Shown here: piece by piece, positions 1 through 8,490 of the stretch
How positions within the stretch are numbered: position 1 is the first letter of the stretch
Layout: each line of letters begins with the position of its first letter
Assembly (NCBI GenBank): GCA_036274675.1
Contig: DASUFE010000028.1
Location: 1-23,100 of the forward strand
Reading direction: 5' to 3'
DNA length: 23,100 nt
Origin: DASUFE01 sp036274675
Lineage (GTDB): Bacteria > Pseudomonadota > Gammaproteobacteria > HTCC5015
The notes under the pieces: generated by a model
What the model was told of the DNA's origin: nothing
Database searches by the model: none
The model's input: the letters and a program-made list of their open reading frames with translations, nothing else
Program-made: the position numbers and the translations under genes

Positions 1-552
1 GTTGCGCCCCAGATGCTGGTCGGGGAAGAACAGGATCTTGGGCCGGCTCTTGAAGCCCCATTCAATGGTATGGCGGGCATTGGTGGAGGTGCAGACGATG
101 CCGCCGTGACGGCCGCAGAAGGCCTTCAGGTCGGCGGCGGAATTAATATAGGTGACCGGCGTGACGGCCTGGTCGGGATCGAACACCTGGGCGAGCTCAC
201 GCCATGCGCGTTCGACATTCGCGAGATTCGCCATGTCCGCCATCGAACATCCGGCGGCCATATCCGGCAGGATGCTGATCTGCTCGGGGCGGGACAGGAT
301 ATCCGCCACTTCCGCCATGAAATGCACGCCGCAGAAAATGATGTAATCGGCCTCGGAGTTCGCGGCGTGGCGCGACAGCTTCAGCGAATCGCCCGTGAAA
401 TCGGCATGCCGGTAGACCTCGTCGCGCTGGTAATGATGCCCCAGGATCACCACCCGCTTGCCCAGCTTCCGCTTGGCGGCGACGATGCGGCGCTCGCACT
501 CTGCGTCGTCGAGCATGGCGTAACGGTTGATTGTAACGGCGACTGCGGACAT
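1..552 (-). CDS. nadA: Quinolinate synthase NadA, N-terminal 184 residues (runs off left edge)
   Basis: NadA condenses iminoaspartate with dihydroxyacetone phosphate to quinolinate, in de novo NAD synthesis in the cytoplasm, using a [4Fe-4S] cluster. The minus-strand reading from the ATG at 552 is open to base 1. It shows family signatures: LGHHYQRDEV (about residues 37-46), FTGDSL (52-57), FCGVHFMAE with probable cluster ligand C74, LPDMAAGCSMADM (95-107), a CTSTNA stretch (154-159) and FFPDQHLGRN at the window edge. The C-terminal half, which should hold the other two cluster cysteines, lies outside the window. The start fits the usual NadA N-terminus and leaves 30 bases after the nudB stop, so the two genes may be co-transcribed. 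The identification is secure; only completeness is unknown. Confidence 0.95.
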   Translation of the reverse strand, partial: MSAVAVTINRYAMLDDAECERRIVAAKRKLGKRVVILGHHYQRDEVYRHADFTGDSLKLSRHAANSEADYIIFCGVHFMAEVADILSRPEQISILPDMAAGCSMADMANLANVERAWRELAQVFDPDQAVTPVTYINSAADLKAFCGRHGGIVCTSTNARHTIEWGFKSRPKILFFPDQHLGRN

Positions 553-582
553 GCGACCTCAGACAGTTATAAAGGCCGGATA

Positions 583-1026
583 TTATACATTGGCTGGCAG
601 CGCTAAGATAACTGACTCGATGGCGGCCCGGTCGGTCCAGGACCAGGCCATTCCCAATGCCTGCTCAAAATTAACCCATTGAAATGCCTCGTGTTCTTCC
701 GGATCAATGCGGACTTCGCAAGGGCCTGGCAACGGCAGGACATATACATGCTCGAGGTTGCTCAGGACCCCCGGTGCATAGCGGTGACGCGATTCGGGCA
801 CAATTTCAAAAGTCCGGCTGATTCCGGTTTCCACCGGAGGGCCGGTACTAATGCCGGTTTCTTCATACAGCTCACGCCCGGCGGCAGCGGCGGAGGTTTC
901 CCCCCATTCCAAGGCCCCTGTCACTGACTGCCAGACGCCCACCGGCGGCCGTTTGCGCTTCAGCAATAGCACCTGATGAGGAGTATGCACCACCACAAGA
1001 ACTGATTCAGGACGTCTGTATTCCAT
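583..1026 (-). CDS. nudB: Dihydroneopterin triphosphate diphosphatase (Nudix hydrolase NudB)
   Basis: NudB removes pyrophosphate from dihydroneopterin triphosphate in folate synthesis. The 147-residue protein has a complete Nudix box: G37, five residues, E43, seven residues, then RELYEETGI starting at R51, with the metal-binding glutamates present. The N-terminus (MEYRRPESVLVVVHT) and the length match the NudB family. The same frame is open upstream to 1464, but that extension lies antisense over the EEP gene, so I chose the ATG at 1026. The gene is divergent from the EEP gene with 66 bases between the starts. Proximity to aspS is a common arrangement for nudB, although here other genes intervene. 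A generic Nudix hydrolase is possible but less likely given the context. Confidence 0.85.
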   Translation of the reverse strand: MEYRRPESVLVVVHTPHQVLLLKRKRPPVGVWQSVTGALEWGETSAAAAGRELYEETGISTGPPVETGISRTFEIVPESRHRYAPGVLSNLEHVYVLPLPGPCEVRIDPEEHEAFQWVNFEQALGMAWSWTDRAAIESVILALPANV

Positions 1027-1092
1027 ATTTCTGGTGTCTGCGCTTTCGTTACGGCCGTTCAACCCTTTGGCAGGATATCGTACACTCGACCT

Positions 1093-1878
1093 ATGGATTC
1101 CGTTCCACTCCGAATACTCACTTATAACATCCATAAAGGCTTCAGCACCGGCAACCGGCGCTTCGTATTGCACCAGATCCGGGACCAGTTGCGACGCGCC
1201 AATGTCGACATCGTATTCCTGCAGGAAATCCAGGGCGAGCACAGCGTGCGCAGGAATCAGATCCATAATTGGCCCACCCAGTCCCAGTTCGAATTCCTCG
1301 CCGACAGCATCTGGTCGCACTACGCCTATGGCAAGAACGCGATCTACGACAGCGGCCACCACGGCAACGCGATTCTCAGCAAATTTCCTTTCCTGCGCTG
1401 GGACAATATCAATGTATCCTCGATGCGCAGCGCCAGCCGCAGTCTGTTGCATGGCGAGATTCATGTCGGATCACGGGTGCTGCACGTGGTCTGCATCCAT
1501 TTCGACCTGATCGCCTATCATCGCGAGCGCCAGCTGAAGATTCTGAGCGAATACCTGGCGGAACACATCCCCGGTGACCAGCCGGTGATCGTCGCCGGCG
1601 ACTTCAACGACTGGCGCGAGGATGCCGGCCGCTTCATCGCCAAGGAGTTGGACCTCACCGAGGTTTTCCTGCACACCAACGGACGCTACGCACGCACCTT
1701 TCCTTCGTGGCTGCCGATGCTGCCGATCGACCGCATCTACTACCGCGGGGTGAAGCCACTGGAATGCGCCTGCTACCGCGAAGCGCCCTGGCACCAGCTG
1801 TCGGACCATACGCCCCTTTACGCCTCCTTCGAACTGCAAAACGTCAAACTGCCGCGCTCCATGCTGCAAGAAGAATAA
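1093..1878 (+). CDS. Endonuclease/exonuclease/phosphatase (EEP) superfamily hydrolase
   Basis: This is a 261-residue Mg-dependent phosphoesterase of the DNase I-like fold. Visible catalytic motifs are N12 in TYNIHKG, E45 in FLQE, H136 in CIHFDL, D170/N172 in AGDFND, D213 in IDRI and the SDHTPL motif with D238 and H239. There is no signal peptide, so it is probably cytoplasmic. In many proteobacteria a homologue sits beside nudB and ahead of a cardiolipin synthase-like gene. That partner is absent here; the next gene is convergent amrS. The substrate (nucleic acid, inositol phosphate or phospholipid headgroup) cannot be told from sequence. It ends just before the left arm of a palindromic repeat. 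Confidence 0.85.
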   Translation: MDSVPLRILTYNIHKGFSTGNRRFVLHQIRDQLRRANVDIVFLQEIQGEHSVRRNQIHNWPTQSQFEFLADSIWSHYAYGKNAIYDSGHHGNAILSKFPFLRWDNINVSSMRSASRSLLHGEIHVGSRVLHVVCIHFDLIAYHRERQLKILSEYLAEHIPGDQPVIVAGDFNDWREDAGRFIAKELDLTEVFLHTNGRYARTFPSWLPMLPIDRIYYRGVKPLECACYREAPWHQLSDHTPLYASFELQNVKLPRSMLQEE

Positions 1879-1881
1879 GAC

Positions 1882-2045
1882 CTCTCGCAGAGCGCGCAGA
1901 GCCGCTACAATCCTGCACGCCAAGTATGCTGAGAACGCGATGTAATGCCCGCAGACGGATAGTGTATCCCGCGGGCTGCGTTGCGAACTTTGTAAACTCA
2001 GCGAACAAATCTTAAATTTACGCGCCTCTGCGTGCTCTGCGAGAG
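1882..2045. repeat. Long inverted repeat between convergent genes (CTCTCGCAGAG family)
   Basis: The left arm, 1882-1905, is CTCTCGCAGAGCGCGCAG followed by AGCCGC. The right arm, 2022-2045, is its reverse complement at 22 of 24 positions. The arms bracket about 116 bases in which I see no gene. The left arm starts 3 bases after the EEP stop codon and the right arm ends 9 bases before the end of the convergent amrS gene. A related pair of arms lies at 9018-9121 and one arm at 18037-18056, also between convergent genes. It could act as a bidirectional terminator or be a miniature mobile palindrome. Confidence 0.8.
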
Positions 2046-2054
2046 ATTCTTCTC

Positions 2055-3143
2055 TTATATTCCTACTGCTTTATTAATAAGAGTTACCGGCATCCGGCGG
2101 GCGCCCCAGGTTCCGGGTTTGTTTTCGAAGATGCCTGCGCATGGCTCGCCGCAGGAGCGGCATTTGCCTTCCGGCGTCAGGTTCCATTCCGACAGGCGAT
2201 ACCAGTCGCGGCCGATCAGGACTTCGCCGCAGCGGTGACAGTAAGTGCTCTGCCCCTCCTGGTCGTGGATATTGCCGGTGTAGACGTAGCGGATGCCGTT
2301 CTTGAGCGCAATCGCGCGCGCCTGCCGCAAGGTGGCGGGCGGCGTGGGCGGCGTGTCTCCCATCTTCCAGTCGGGATGGAAGGCGGTAAAATGCATCGGC
2401 ACATCCGACCCGAGATTTTCCAGCACCCAGCCAGTCATCCGCTCCAGTTCCTCGACGCTGTCATTCTCTCCCGGGATCAGCAACACCGTAATCTCGAACC
2501 AGACTTTGGTCTCACGCTTGAGATACACCAGCGTATCCAGCACCGGCTGTAAATGTCCGCCCGTGATCTTCCAGTAGAATTTTTCGCTGAAAGCTTTCAA
2601 ATCGACGTTCGCGGCATCCATGTGCGCAAACAGTTCCTCGCGCGCCGCGCCTTCGATATAACCCGCCGTTACCGCCACCGAGCGGATCCCCTGCTCACGG
2701 CAAGCCTGCGCGGCGTCCACCGCGTATTCGAGGAAAATCACCGGATCGTTGTAGGTGAAAGCGACTGAGCGGCAATGCATATGGCGGGCCGTTTGCGCGA
2801 TATTGAGCGGAGCGGCATCGGCCGCGGCCAGCGTATCGGTGGAGCGCGATTTGCTGATATCCCAGTTCTGGCAGAAGCGGCATGCCAGGTTGCAGCCCGC
2901 GGTGCCGAAGGACAGCACGGGCGTACCGGGCAAAAAATGGTTAAGCGGTTTTTTCTCGATAGGGTCAATGCAGAACCCGCTGGAACGGCCATAGGTGGTC
3001 AAGACCACCTGATCCTGATGGCGCGCGCGTACAAAACAGAATCCCGCCTGCCCTTCGTGTAATTTGCAGGCGCGGGGGCAGACATCGCATTGGATGCGTC
3101 CGTCCCCCAAAACATGCCAGTACTGAGTCGGATGGTGTTGCAT
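2055..3143 (-). CDS. amrS: AmmeMemoRadiSam-type radical SAM enzyme (AmrS)
   Basis: This 362-residue protein resembles pyruvate formate-lyase activating enzymes of the AmrS subgroup. The N-terminus has a cysteine-rich segment (C19, C22, C26, C36). The radical SAM cluster motif CxxxCxxC is at C84, C88 and C91 (GCNLACRFCQNW). Later motifs include AFTYNDPVIF, VDLKAF, and FEITVLLIPGEND, all typical of the subgroup. The C-terminus carries two CxxC pairs (CHRCG and CRSCG) that look like a zinc ribbon or extra cluster site. The family is named for co-occurrence with AMMECR1 (AmrA) and Memo-like (AmrB) proteins; neither is in this window. The substrate of the system is not known to me. The start at 3143 is the first ATG giving the usual N-terminus, but its Shine-Dalgarno is weak. 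Confidence 0.85.
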   Translation of the reverse strand: MQHHPTQYWHVLGDGRIQCDVCPRACKLHEGQAGFCFVRARHQDQVVLTTYGRSSGFCIDPIEKKPLNHFLPGTPVLSFGTAGCNLACRFCQNWDISKSRSTDTLAAADAAPLNIAQTARHMHCRSVAFTYNDPVIFLEYAVDAAQACREQGIRSVAVTAGYIEGAAREELFAHMDAANVDLKAFSEKFYWKITGGHLQPVLDTLVYLKRETKVWFEITVLLIPGENDSVEELERMTGWVLENLGSDVPMHFTAFHPDWKMGDTPPTPPATLRQARAIALKNGIRYVYTGNIHDQEGQSTYCHRCGEVLIGRDWYRLSEWNLTPEGKCRSCGEPCAGIFENKPGTWGARRMPVTLINKAVGI

Positions 3144-3212
3144 GAACTGAAACTAGCACAGAGAGTAGGGATAGAATACTGCCCTGCCCGCAAGTTCCTC
3201 CAGGCTTTATAT

Positions 3213-3432
3213 GTTGAAAAAGCCCGTCCATGGTCTTTTTCAACTTACTGCGGCGCGAAGTAAATTGCTCAGCCCATCCTGGGCCTCGCCGCTTCGCGCC
3301 CCGCTACGCGGTCCCGATTCGCTCCCGGCGAATCGGTCGCGCCTGGCTCCGAAAATCAAACACTTGCAGGTTTGATTTTCGATAGGGCGCATCCCTGCGG
3401 CGTTTAGCAGGCGGTTTCCAACAGCCTGCTAA
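3213..3432. repeat. Chain-of-hairpins repeat element, long copy
   Basis: This non-coding stretch contains four perfect inverted repeats in a row: GTTGAAAAAG / CTTTTTCAAC (3213-3222 and 3235-3244), CCGATTCGC / GCGAATCGG (3314-3322 and 3328-3336), GAAAATCAAAC / GTTTGATTTTC (3351-3361 and 3370-3380), and TTAGCAGGC / GCCTGCTAA (3404-3412 and 3424-3432). A shorter relative with the same order of blocks is at 22813-22940. The element fills most of the gap of about 335 bases between amrS and the small ORF at 3479, and I see no gene inside it. Confidence 0.8.
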
Positions 3433-3437
3433 CGCAA

Positions 3438-3457
3438 ATAACAACCACTGTTGTTAT
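3438..3457. promoter_or_regulatory. Perfect 8-bp palindrome upstream of the small ORF
   Basis: ATAACAAC and GTTGTTAT flank the four-base spacer CACT. The palindrome ends 21 bases before the ATG of the 59-residue ORF and begins 5 bases after the hairpin repeat. It could be an operator for a dimeric regulator or a hairpin in the leader RNA. The sequence alone does not say which. Confidence 0.4.
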
Positions 3458-3478
3458 GCAGAGGCAGATAATGCCCCC

Positions 3479-3658
3479 ATGAGCCCGGAACAAAAACCTT
3501 CGCGCATCCTCCAACTGACGGAGCAACTGGAACAACTCGTACGGGATATGAACCGCGCGCGCCCGGGCTCTTATACGATGGACGTGCTGCGCTTTTACGC
3601 TTGCGAAATCGAGGAGATTGCGAAGGCCTTAAGAGAGGCTGTAAAAACCGAAAATTAG
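3479..3658 (+). CDS. Small conserved-looking hypothetical protein (59 aa)
   Basis: I cannot assign a function. The 59-residue product starts MSPEQKPSRILQLTEQLEQL and is highly charged and leucine-rich, so it should be largely helical, with a possible amphipathic segment over residues 8-24. The middle reads RPGSYTMDVLRFYACEIEEI. There is no signal peptide or membrane segment. A GAGG lies about 14 bases upstream of the ATG, which is far for a ribosome site. Support for coding is its plausible composition and its position ending before a strong terminator at 3771. A longer minus-strand reading over the same bases looks like a shadow. Confidence 0.55.
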   Translation: MSPEQKPSRILQLTEQLEQLVRDMNRARPGSYTMDVLRFYACEIEEIAKALREAVKTEN

Positions 3659-3770
3659 GATTTTGTTTGAGCGCCTGGACGTAGAAATAGTTACGCAACG
3701 AAGCCCTCCAACAAAGCAAATTCAACGAGGTGACGTTGGAAACGGCCGGAGATGGGGAACCATGCGCCGG

Positions 3771-3808
3771 TAAAAAGAATCCCCGCTTCGGCGGGGATTC
3801 TCTTTTTC
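3771..3808. terminator. Bidirectional rho-independent terminator after aspS
   Basis: The stem GAATCCCCGC (3777-3786) and GCGGGGATTC (3791-3800) is perfect, closed by a TTCG tetraloop and flanked by an A-run on the left and a T-run on the right. It lies 3 bases after the aspS stop on the minus strand and about 112 bases after the small plus-strand ORF, so it can serve both. Confidence 0.92.
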
Positions 3809-3811
3809 AGG

Positions 3812-5599
<1,788 letters not shown>

Positions 5600-5625
5600 T
5601 AGGAATTCCAGTCGTTATTAAACAA

Positions 5626-5642
5626 CCGGGCCGAAGGCCCGG
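5626..5642 (-). terminator. Possible weak hairpin terminator or processing site upstream of aspS
   Basis: CCGGGCC and GGCCCGG form a perfect 7-bp stem around a three-base loop, 27 bases before the aspS start. On the minus strand it is followed by TTGTTTAAT, only a partial T-run. It may trim transcripts between the zinc-ribbon gene and aspS. Confidence 0.35.
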
Positions 5643-5705
5643 GAAGGCGGGATATTAAGGGTTGCGTGTGTGAGGCGCAACAACATGGGTTAAAGCCATC
5701 GCAAA

Positions 5706-5739
5706 TATCGGGGTCCGGCAGCAGGCCCGGCACCCCGAT
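5706..5739 (-). terminator. Possible hairpin after the FmdB-type gene
   Basis: TATCGGGG and CCCCGATA frame an imperfect GC-rich hairpin with inner CCGG/CCGG pairing, 13 bases after the stop codon at 5752. On the minus strand it is followed by TTTGCG, so the T-run is short. It is a plausible but unproven terminator. Confidence 0.4.
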
Positions 5740-5751
5740 ACTTCGGATCCA

Positions 5752-6096
5752 TCAGTCGTCCGTGGAGGCTTTGCTCTTGGGGGCGGGCTTTTCGACTGAT
5801 GATTTATCAGTCTTGGCCGCGGTATCGGGCTTGGCCGCGCCGCCCTTGTCACCGGCAGACTTATCCCCGCCCGTCTTGTCGCCGGCGCCGTCGTGCAGGT
5901 TTTTCTTCTTGTCCTTGCCCTTGAAGTCGGTTTCGTACCAGCCGCCCCCCTTGAGGCGGAAACCGGCGGCCGAAACCAGCTTTTTGAGTTCGGGCCTGCC
6001 GCATTCCGGGCAATCGGTCAACGGCGGCTCGCTGATCTTCTGCAGGGTTTCCAGATATTTCCCGCAGGCCTGGCATTCGTATTCATAAAACGGCAT
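5752..6096 (-). CDS. FmdB-family zinc ribbon protein
   Basis: The 114-residue protein begins MPFYEYECQACG, the classic FmdB-family start, so I placed the start at 6096 and not at the upstream Met at 6111. Zinc ligands are C8, C11, C29 and C32 (CxxC ... CPEC). The segment SAAGFRLKGGGWYETDFK (about 47-64) is typical of the family. The remaining 50 residues are a low-complexity tail rich in Lys, Asp, Gly, Ala and Ser that is probably disordered. The family is widespread and often sits ahead of aspS, as here with about 150 bases between. Its biochemical role is not firmly established; a regulatory or nucleic-acid-binding role is inferred from the ribbon. Confidence 0.85.
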   Translation of the reverse strand: MPFYEYECQACGKYLETLQKISEPPLTDCPECGRPELKKLVSAAGFRLKGGGWYETDFKGKDKKKNLHDGAGDKTGGDKSAGDKGGAAKPDTAAKTDKSSVEKPAPKSKASTDD

Positions 6097-6246
6097 GAGA
6101 TCGCTCCACAATTTAAACAGGCTTCAACTGGTGGGTTTATATAGCCGAAACGTCCCGGCTTCAAGATGCCGCCTGTAGTGGTAGCTTCCACAAACTTAGT
6201 TTAAAATCCGCCCCTGTTTGCCAGCCCTAACATAAGGATCAATAGC

Positions 6247-6579
6247 GTGATTCGAATCATCCACGGTTTGCTCTGCGGTATGCTGCTTGTTTCCGCCCAG
6301 GCCGTCGCCGCCGGTGACCCCGTCGCGGGACGCATCAAAGCCGAAACCTGCCTCGGTTGCCATGCCATACCGAACTACGGCAACGTCTACCCTTCCTATC
6401 ACGTACCCAAACTGGCGGGCCAGAACGCGGACTATATCGTGGCGGCACTCAAGGGCTATCAGGCCGGCACGCGCAACCATACGAGCATGCATGCCAATGC
6501 CAGCAACCTGTCGGAACAGGACATGGTGGATATTGCGGCGTTTTTCAATTCCGCGGCCGCGAACTCCGAGGAGCACTAA
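6247..6579 (+). CDS. Periplasmic monohaem cytochrome c, first of a tandem pair
   Basis: This is a 110-residue class I c-type cytochrome with a signal peptide cleaved about residue 22 (AVAA|GDP). Haem attaches at C35-x-x-C38-H39 (CLGCH). The fold resembles half of a cytochrome c4: KLAGQNADYIVAALKGYQAG, then LSEQDMVDIAAFF. The residue aligned to the axial Met of the downstream cytochrome (M85) is N84 here; M81 three residues earlier is an alternative ligand. The GTG start at 6247 is supported by AAGGA eight bases upstream. Its stop codon abuts the ATG of the next gene, so the two are certainly co-transcribed. It is probably an electron carrier to or from a membrane oxidase or dehydrogenase; the partner is not in the window. 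Confidence 0.88.
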   Translation: MIRIIHGLLCGMLLVSAQAVAAGDPVAGRIKAETCLGCHAIPNYGNVYPSYHVPKLAGQNADYIVAALKGYQAGTRNHTSMHANASNLSEQDMVDIAAFFNSAAANSEEH

Positions 6580-6921
6580 ATGAAAACTTTAAATCCCTTG
6601 CGCTATTCCCTGATTGCCGTGGTACTGACTGTCGCCGCTCCCGCCTGGAGCGCCGGTGACGCGGCCGCGGGCAAGGCCAAATCCGCCACCTGCACCGCCT
6701 GCCACGGCGAAGGCGGCGCCAAGCCGATCATGCCCACTTACCCGATCCTGGCCGGCCAGCACGCCGATTATCTGGCGAAAGCCCTTCACGATTACCAGAG
6801 CGGCGGCCGCAAGGACCCGGTCATGTCCGGCATGGCGGCGCCCTTGAGCGAGCAGGATATTGCCGATCTGACCGCGTACTTCTCATCCCAGCAGGGCCTG
6901 AAAACCCCGCCGATCAAATAA
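6580..6921 (+). CDS. Periplasmic monohaem cytochrome c (c553/c4-like), second of pair
   Basis: The 113-residue protein has a signal peptide ending near residue 25 (AWSA|GDA), haem motif C38-T-A-C41-H42, and the cytochrome c4-like segments PILAGQHADYLAKAL and MAAPLSEQDIADLTAYF. M85 is the expected distal ligand. It shares its domain plan with the preceding gene, and the two look like the halves of a dihaem cytochrome c4 encoded separately or the products of a local duplication. The ATG directly follows the TAA of the upstream gene with GGAG just inside that gene's end. A terminator lies 21 bases downstream. Confidence 0.9.
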   Translation: MKTLNPLRYSLIAVVLTVAAPAWSAGDAAAGKAKSATCTACHGEGGAKPIMPTYPILAGQHADYLAKALHDYQSGGRKDPVMSGMAAPLSEQDIADLTAYFSSQQGLKTPPIK

Positions 6922-6942
6922 ACGGATACAATCCGGTATCAT

Positions 6943-6969
6943 AAAAACCCATCCTCGGATGGGTTTTTT
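6943..6969 (+). terminator. Rho-independent terminator after the cytochrome pair
   Basis: AAAAACCCATC (6943-6953) pairs perfectly with GATGGGTTTTT (6958-6968) around a CTCG loop and ends in a run of six T. It separates the cytochromes from the hydrolase gene, whose longest reading begins inside this hairpin and is therefore too long. Confidence 0.9.
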
Positions 6970-6994
6970 ATTGGCGGAACGGATTTTCAAATCC

Positions 6995-7777
6995 ATGCAA
7001 CTTGAATACGACCACTACCCTGCTCCACCCGGCGTCACCGCCGAACCGTTGATCCTGTTGCACGGCCTGTTCGGCGCGGCGATCAACTGGCGTTATATAT
7101 GCCAGGCGTTGCAGCCAGGGCGCGAAATCTACGCGCTGGATCTGCGCAATCACGGACGCTCGCCGCATGCCGCCTCGATGACTTTCCCGCACATGGCGCG
7201 CGATGTTTTCGAATTCATGGCGGCGAAGCGATTGTCTTCCTGCGACCTTCTCGGCCACTCGCTCGGCGGCAAAGTCGCTATGCAGGCGGCGCTGGAACGT
7301 CCCGAACAATTTATACGACTGATTGTGGCGGATATTGCCCCCAAACAATATCCGCCGCGGCACGACGATATCTTCGAGGCCATCGACGCCGTCGACCGGA
7401 GCACCATCGGCTCGCGCCAGCAGGCGGATGAACTTATCAAGGATATCCTGCCGGATCAGGCGACGCGCCTGTTCCTGCTCACCAATCTGCGGCGCGACGA
7501 TGCCGGGAAATTCAGCTGGCGCATCAACATGGACGCGATACGCAAGAACTACTCCATCATCAGCGGCCCTCCGGCCGTACCGGGAGCCCGCTACGACAAG
7601 CCGGCGCTGTTCATCAAAGGCGCGCGTTCGCCTTATATAAAGGATGAAGACCGGGCGGAAATACAGCGCCTGTTCCCCCGCGCGGAGCTGCGCACAATCG
7701 AGCAATCCGGGCACTGGGTGCATACCGAACAGCCGGAAGAATTTCTGAAAATCGTGCGCGAGTTTCTTGGGAAATAA
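6995..7777 (+). CDS. Alpha/beta hydrolase, YbfF-like esterase
   Basis: The 260-residue protein has the alpha/beta-hydrolase layout: oxyanion-hole region LLHGLFGA (21-28), LDLRNHGRS (48-56), nucleophile elbow GHSLGG with S89, and catalytic H240 in SGHWVH. ADIAPKQYPPRHDDIF (112-127) and the final segment match the E. coli esterase YbfF group, which acts on short-chain esters and acyl-CoA-like substrates in the cytoplasm. The physiological substrate is unknown. The frame is open from 6959, but that ATG lies in the terminator of the previous gene, so I chose 6995. It is transcribed alone or from a promoter between the terminator and 6995. Confidence 0.82.
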   Translation: MQLEYDHYPAPPGVTAEPLILLHGLFGAAINWRYICQALQPGREIYALDLRNHGRSPHAASMTFPHMARDVFEFMAAKRLSSCDLLGHSLGGKVAMQAALERPEQFIRLIVADIAPKQYPPRHDDIFEAIDAVDRSTIGSRQQADELIKDILPDQATRLFLLTNLRRDDAGKFSWRINMDAIRKNYSIISGPPAVPGARYDKPALFIKGARSPYIKDEDRAEIQRLFPRAELRTIEQSGHWVHTEQPEEFLKIVREFLGK

Positions 7778-8055
7778 ACAAGCCGCGCCGCCAATGTTTT
7801 TATAATTCGTATCTCGCAAAGACACACGAACCGGAACTTTTAAAATTCTCATTCCGGCCGCCGGTACGGAAATTAATGCAAATAAAAAACGAATAAATAA
7901 ATAGTTAGCCGGTCGTCCGGTGACAGTGCGGGCTTATCGCATTTATCTGGCGCAACGTCATAAATGGGCTAGAATAAAACTGCTCCATCACTGAAACCGG
8001 GACGGTTTGCGAACCTGACGCCTTAATAAAGGGCGCGCCTGGAGGGGAGATCAAG

Positions 8056-8355
8056 ATGAAACTCGGATCAAACATAAACGGTGGCCTTCGTTTGTGCCTG
8101 GCTGTCTGCGGCGCCATAGCCTGCCTGTCTTCATGGGCCGCTTATGCCTGCGAAGGAGCCGCCCTGGAAGAAGCCAATACTCTGTACGATCATTTCCAGC
8201 TTGCGACCATGGCCTGCAATGAATCCGGCTCGGTGCAGGACGCCATGAATTGCATGGCCGAGGAATGGGAGCATAATTCAGCGAAAGTAGTGGCCCTCCC
8301 GGAAGACTGTCGGGACAAGCTTATGGAATTTGCGCCGTCGCAGAGTACCGAATAA
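8056..8355 (+). CDS. Small exported protein with four cysteines
   Basis: I do not recognise the family. The 99-residue product has a clear signal peptide (hydrophobic 11-29, cleavage probably after A31, WAAYA|C). The mature part is about 68 residues, acidic and helical-looking, with cysteines at 32, 54, 66 and 85, enough for two disulfides in the periplasm. The site before C32 does not fit a lipobox well because of the Tyr at -2. The ribosome site GGAGG lies nine bases before the ATG and is strong. The gap of about 280 bases upstream is AT-rich over 7870-7905 and holds no gene that I can see; a TAGAAT at 7970-7975 could be a -10 box. Confidence 0.7.
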   Translation: MKLGSNINGGLRLCLAVCGAIACLSSWAAYACEGAALEEANTLYDHFQLATMACNESGSVQDAMNCMAEEWEHNSAKVVALPEDCRDKLMEFAPSQSTE

Positions 8356-8490
8356 AAAATCTTCATCAATGTAACCCATTTATCCTCAATCTCGCGGATG
8401 CGGGAGCGCGGCTGCTAAAAACCGCATCAGGTTTTACATCGAATTGATTCAGGTTATTATCCTGAAAGCCATTTTTCCGGCGGTACATTC

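Noticed and set aside
1027..1464. N-terminal extension of nudB to 1464
   Set aside because: The extension is antisense to the EEP gene, and the family N-terminus begins at 1026.
3429..3725. 98-codon minus-strand reading over the small ORF
   Set aside because: It has no recognisable features, runs into the hairpin repeat, and its composition looks random compared with the plus-strand ORF.
6968..7852. 294-codon minus-strand reading opposite the alpha/beta hydrolase
   Set aside because: The plus strand encodes an intact hydrolase with catalytic motifs; the antisense product resembles nothing.
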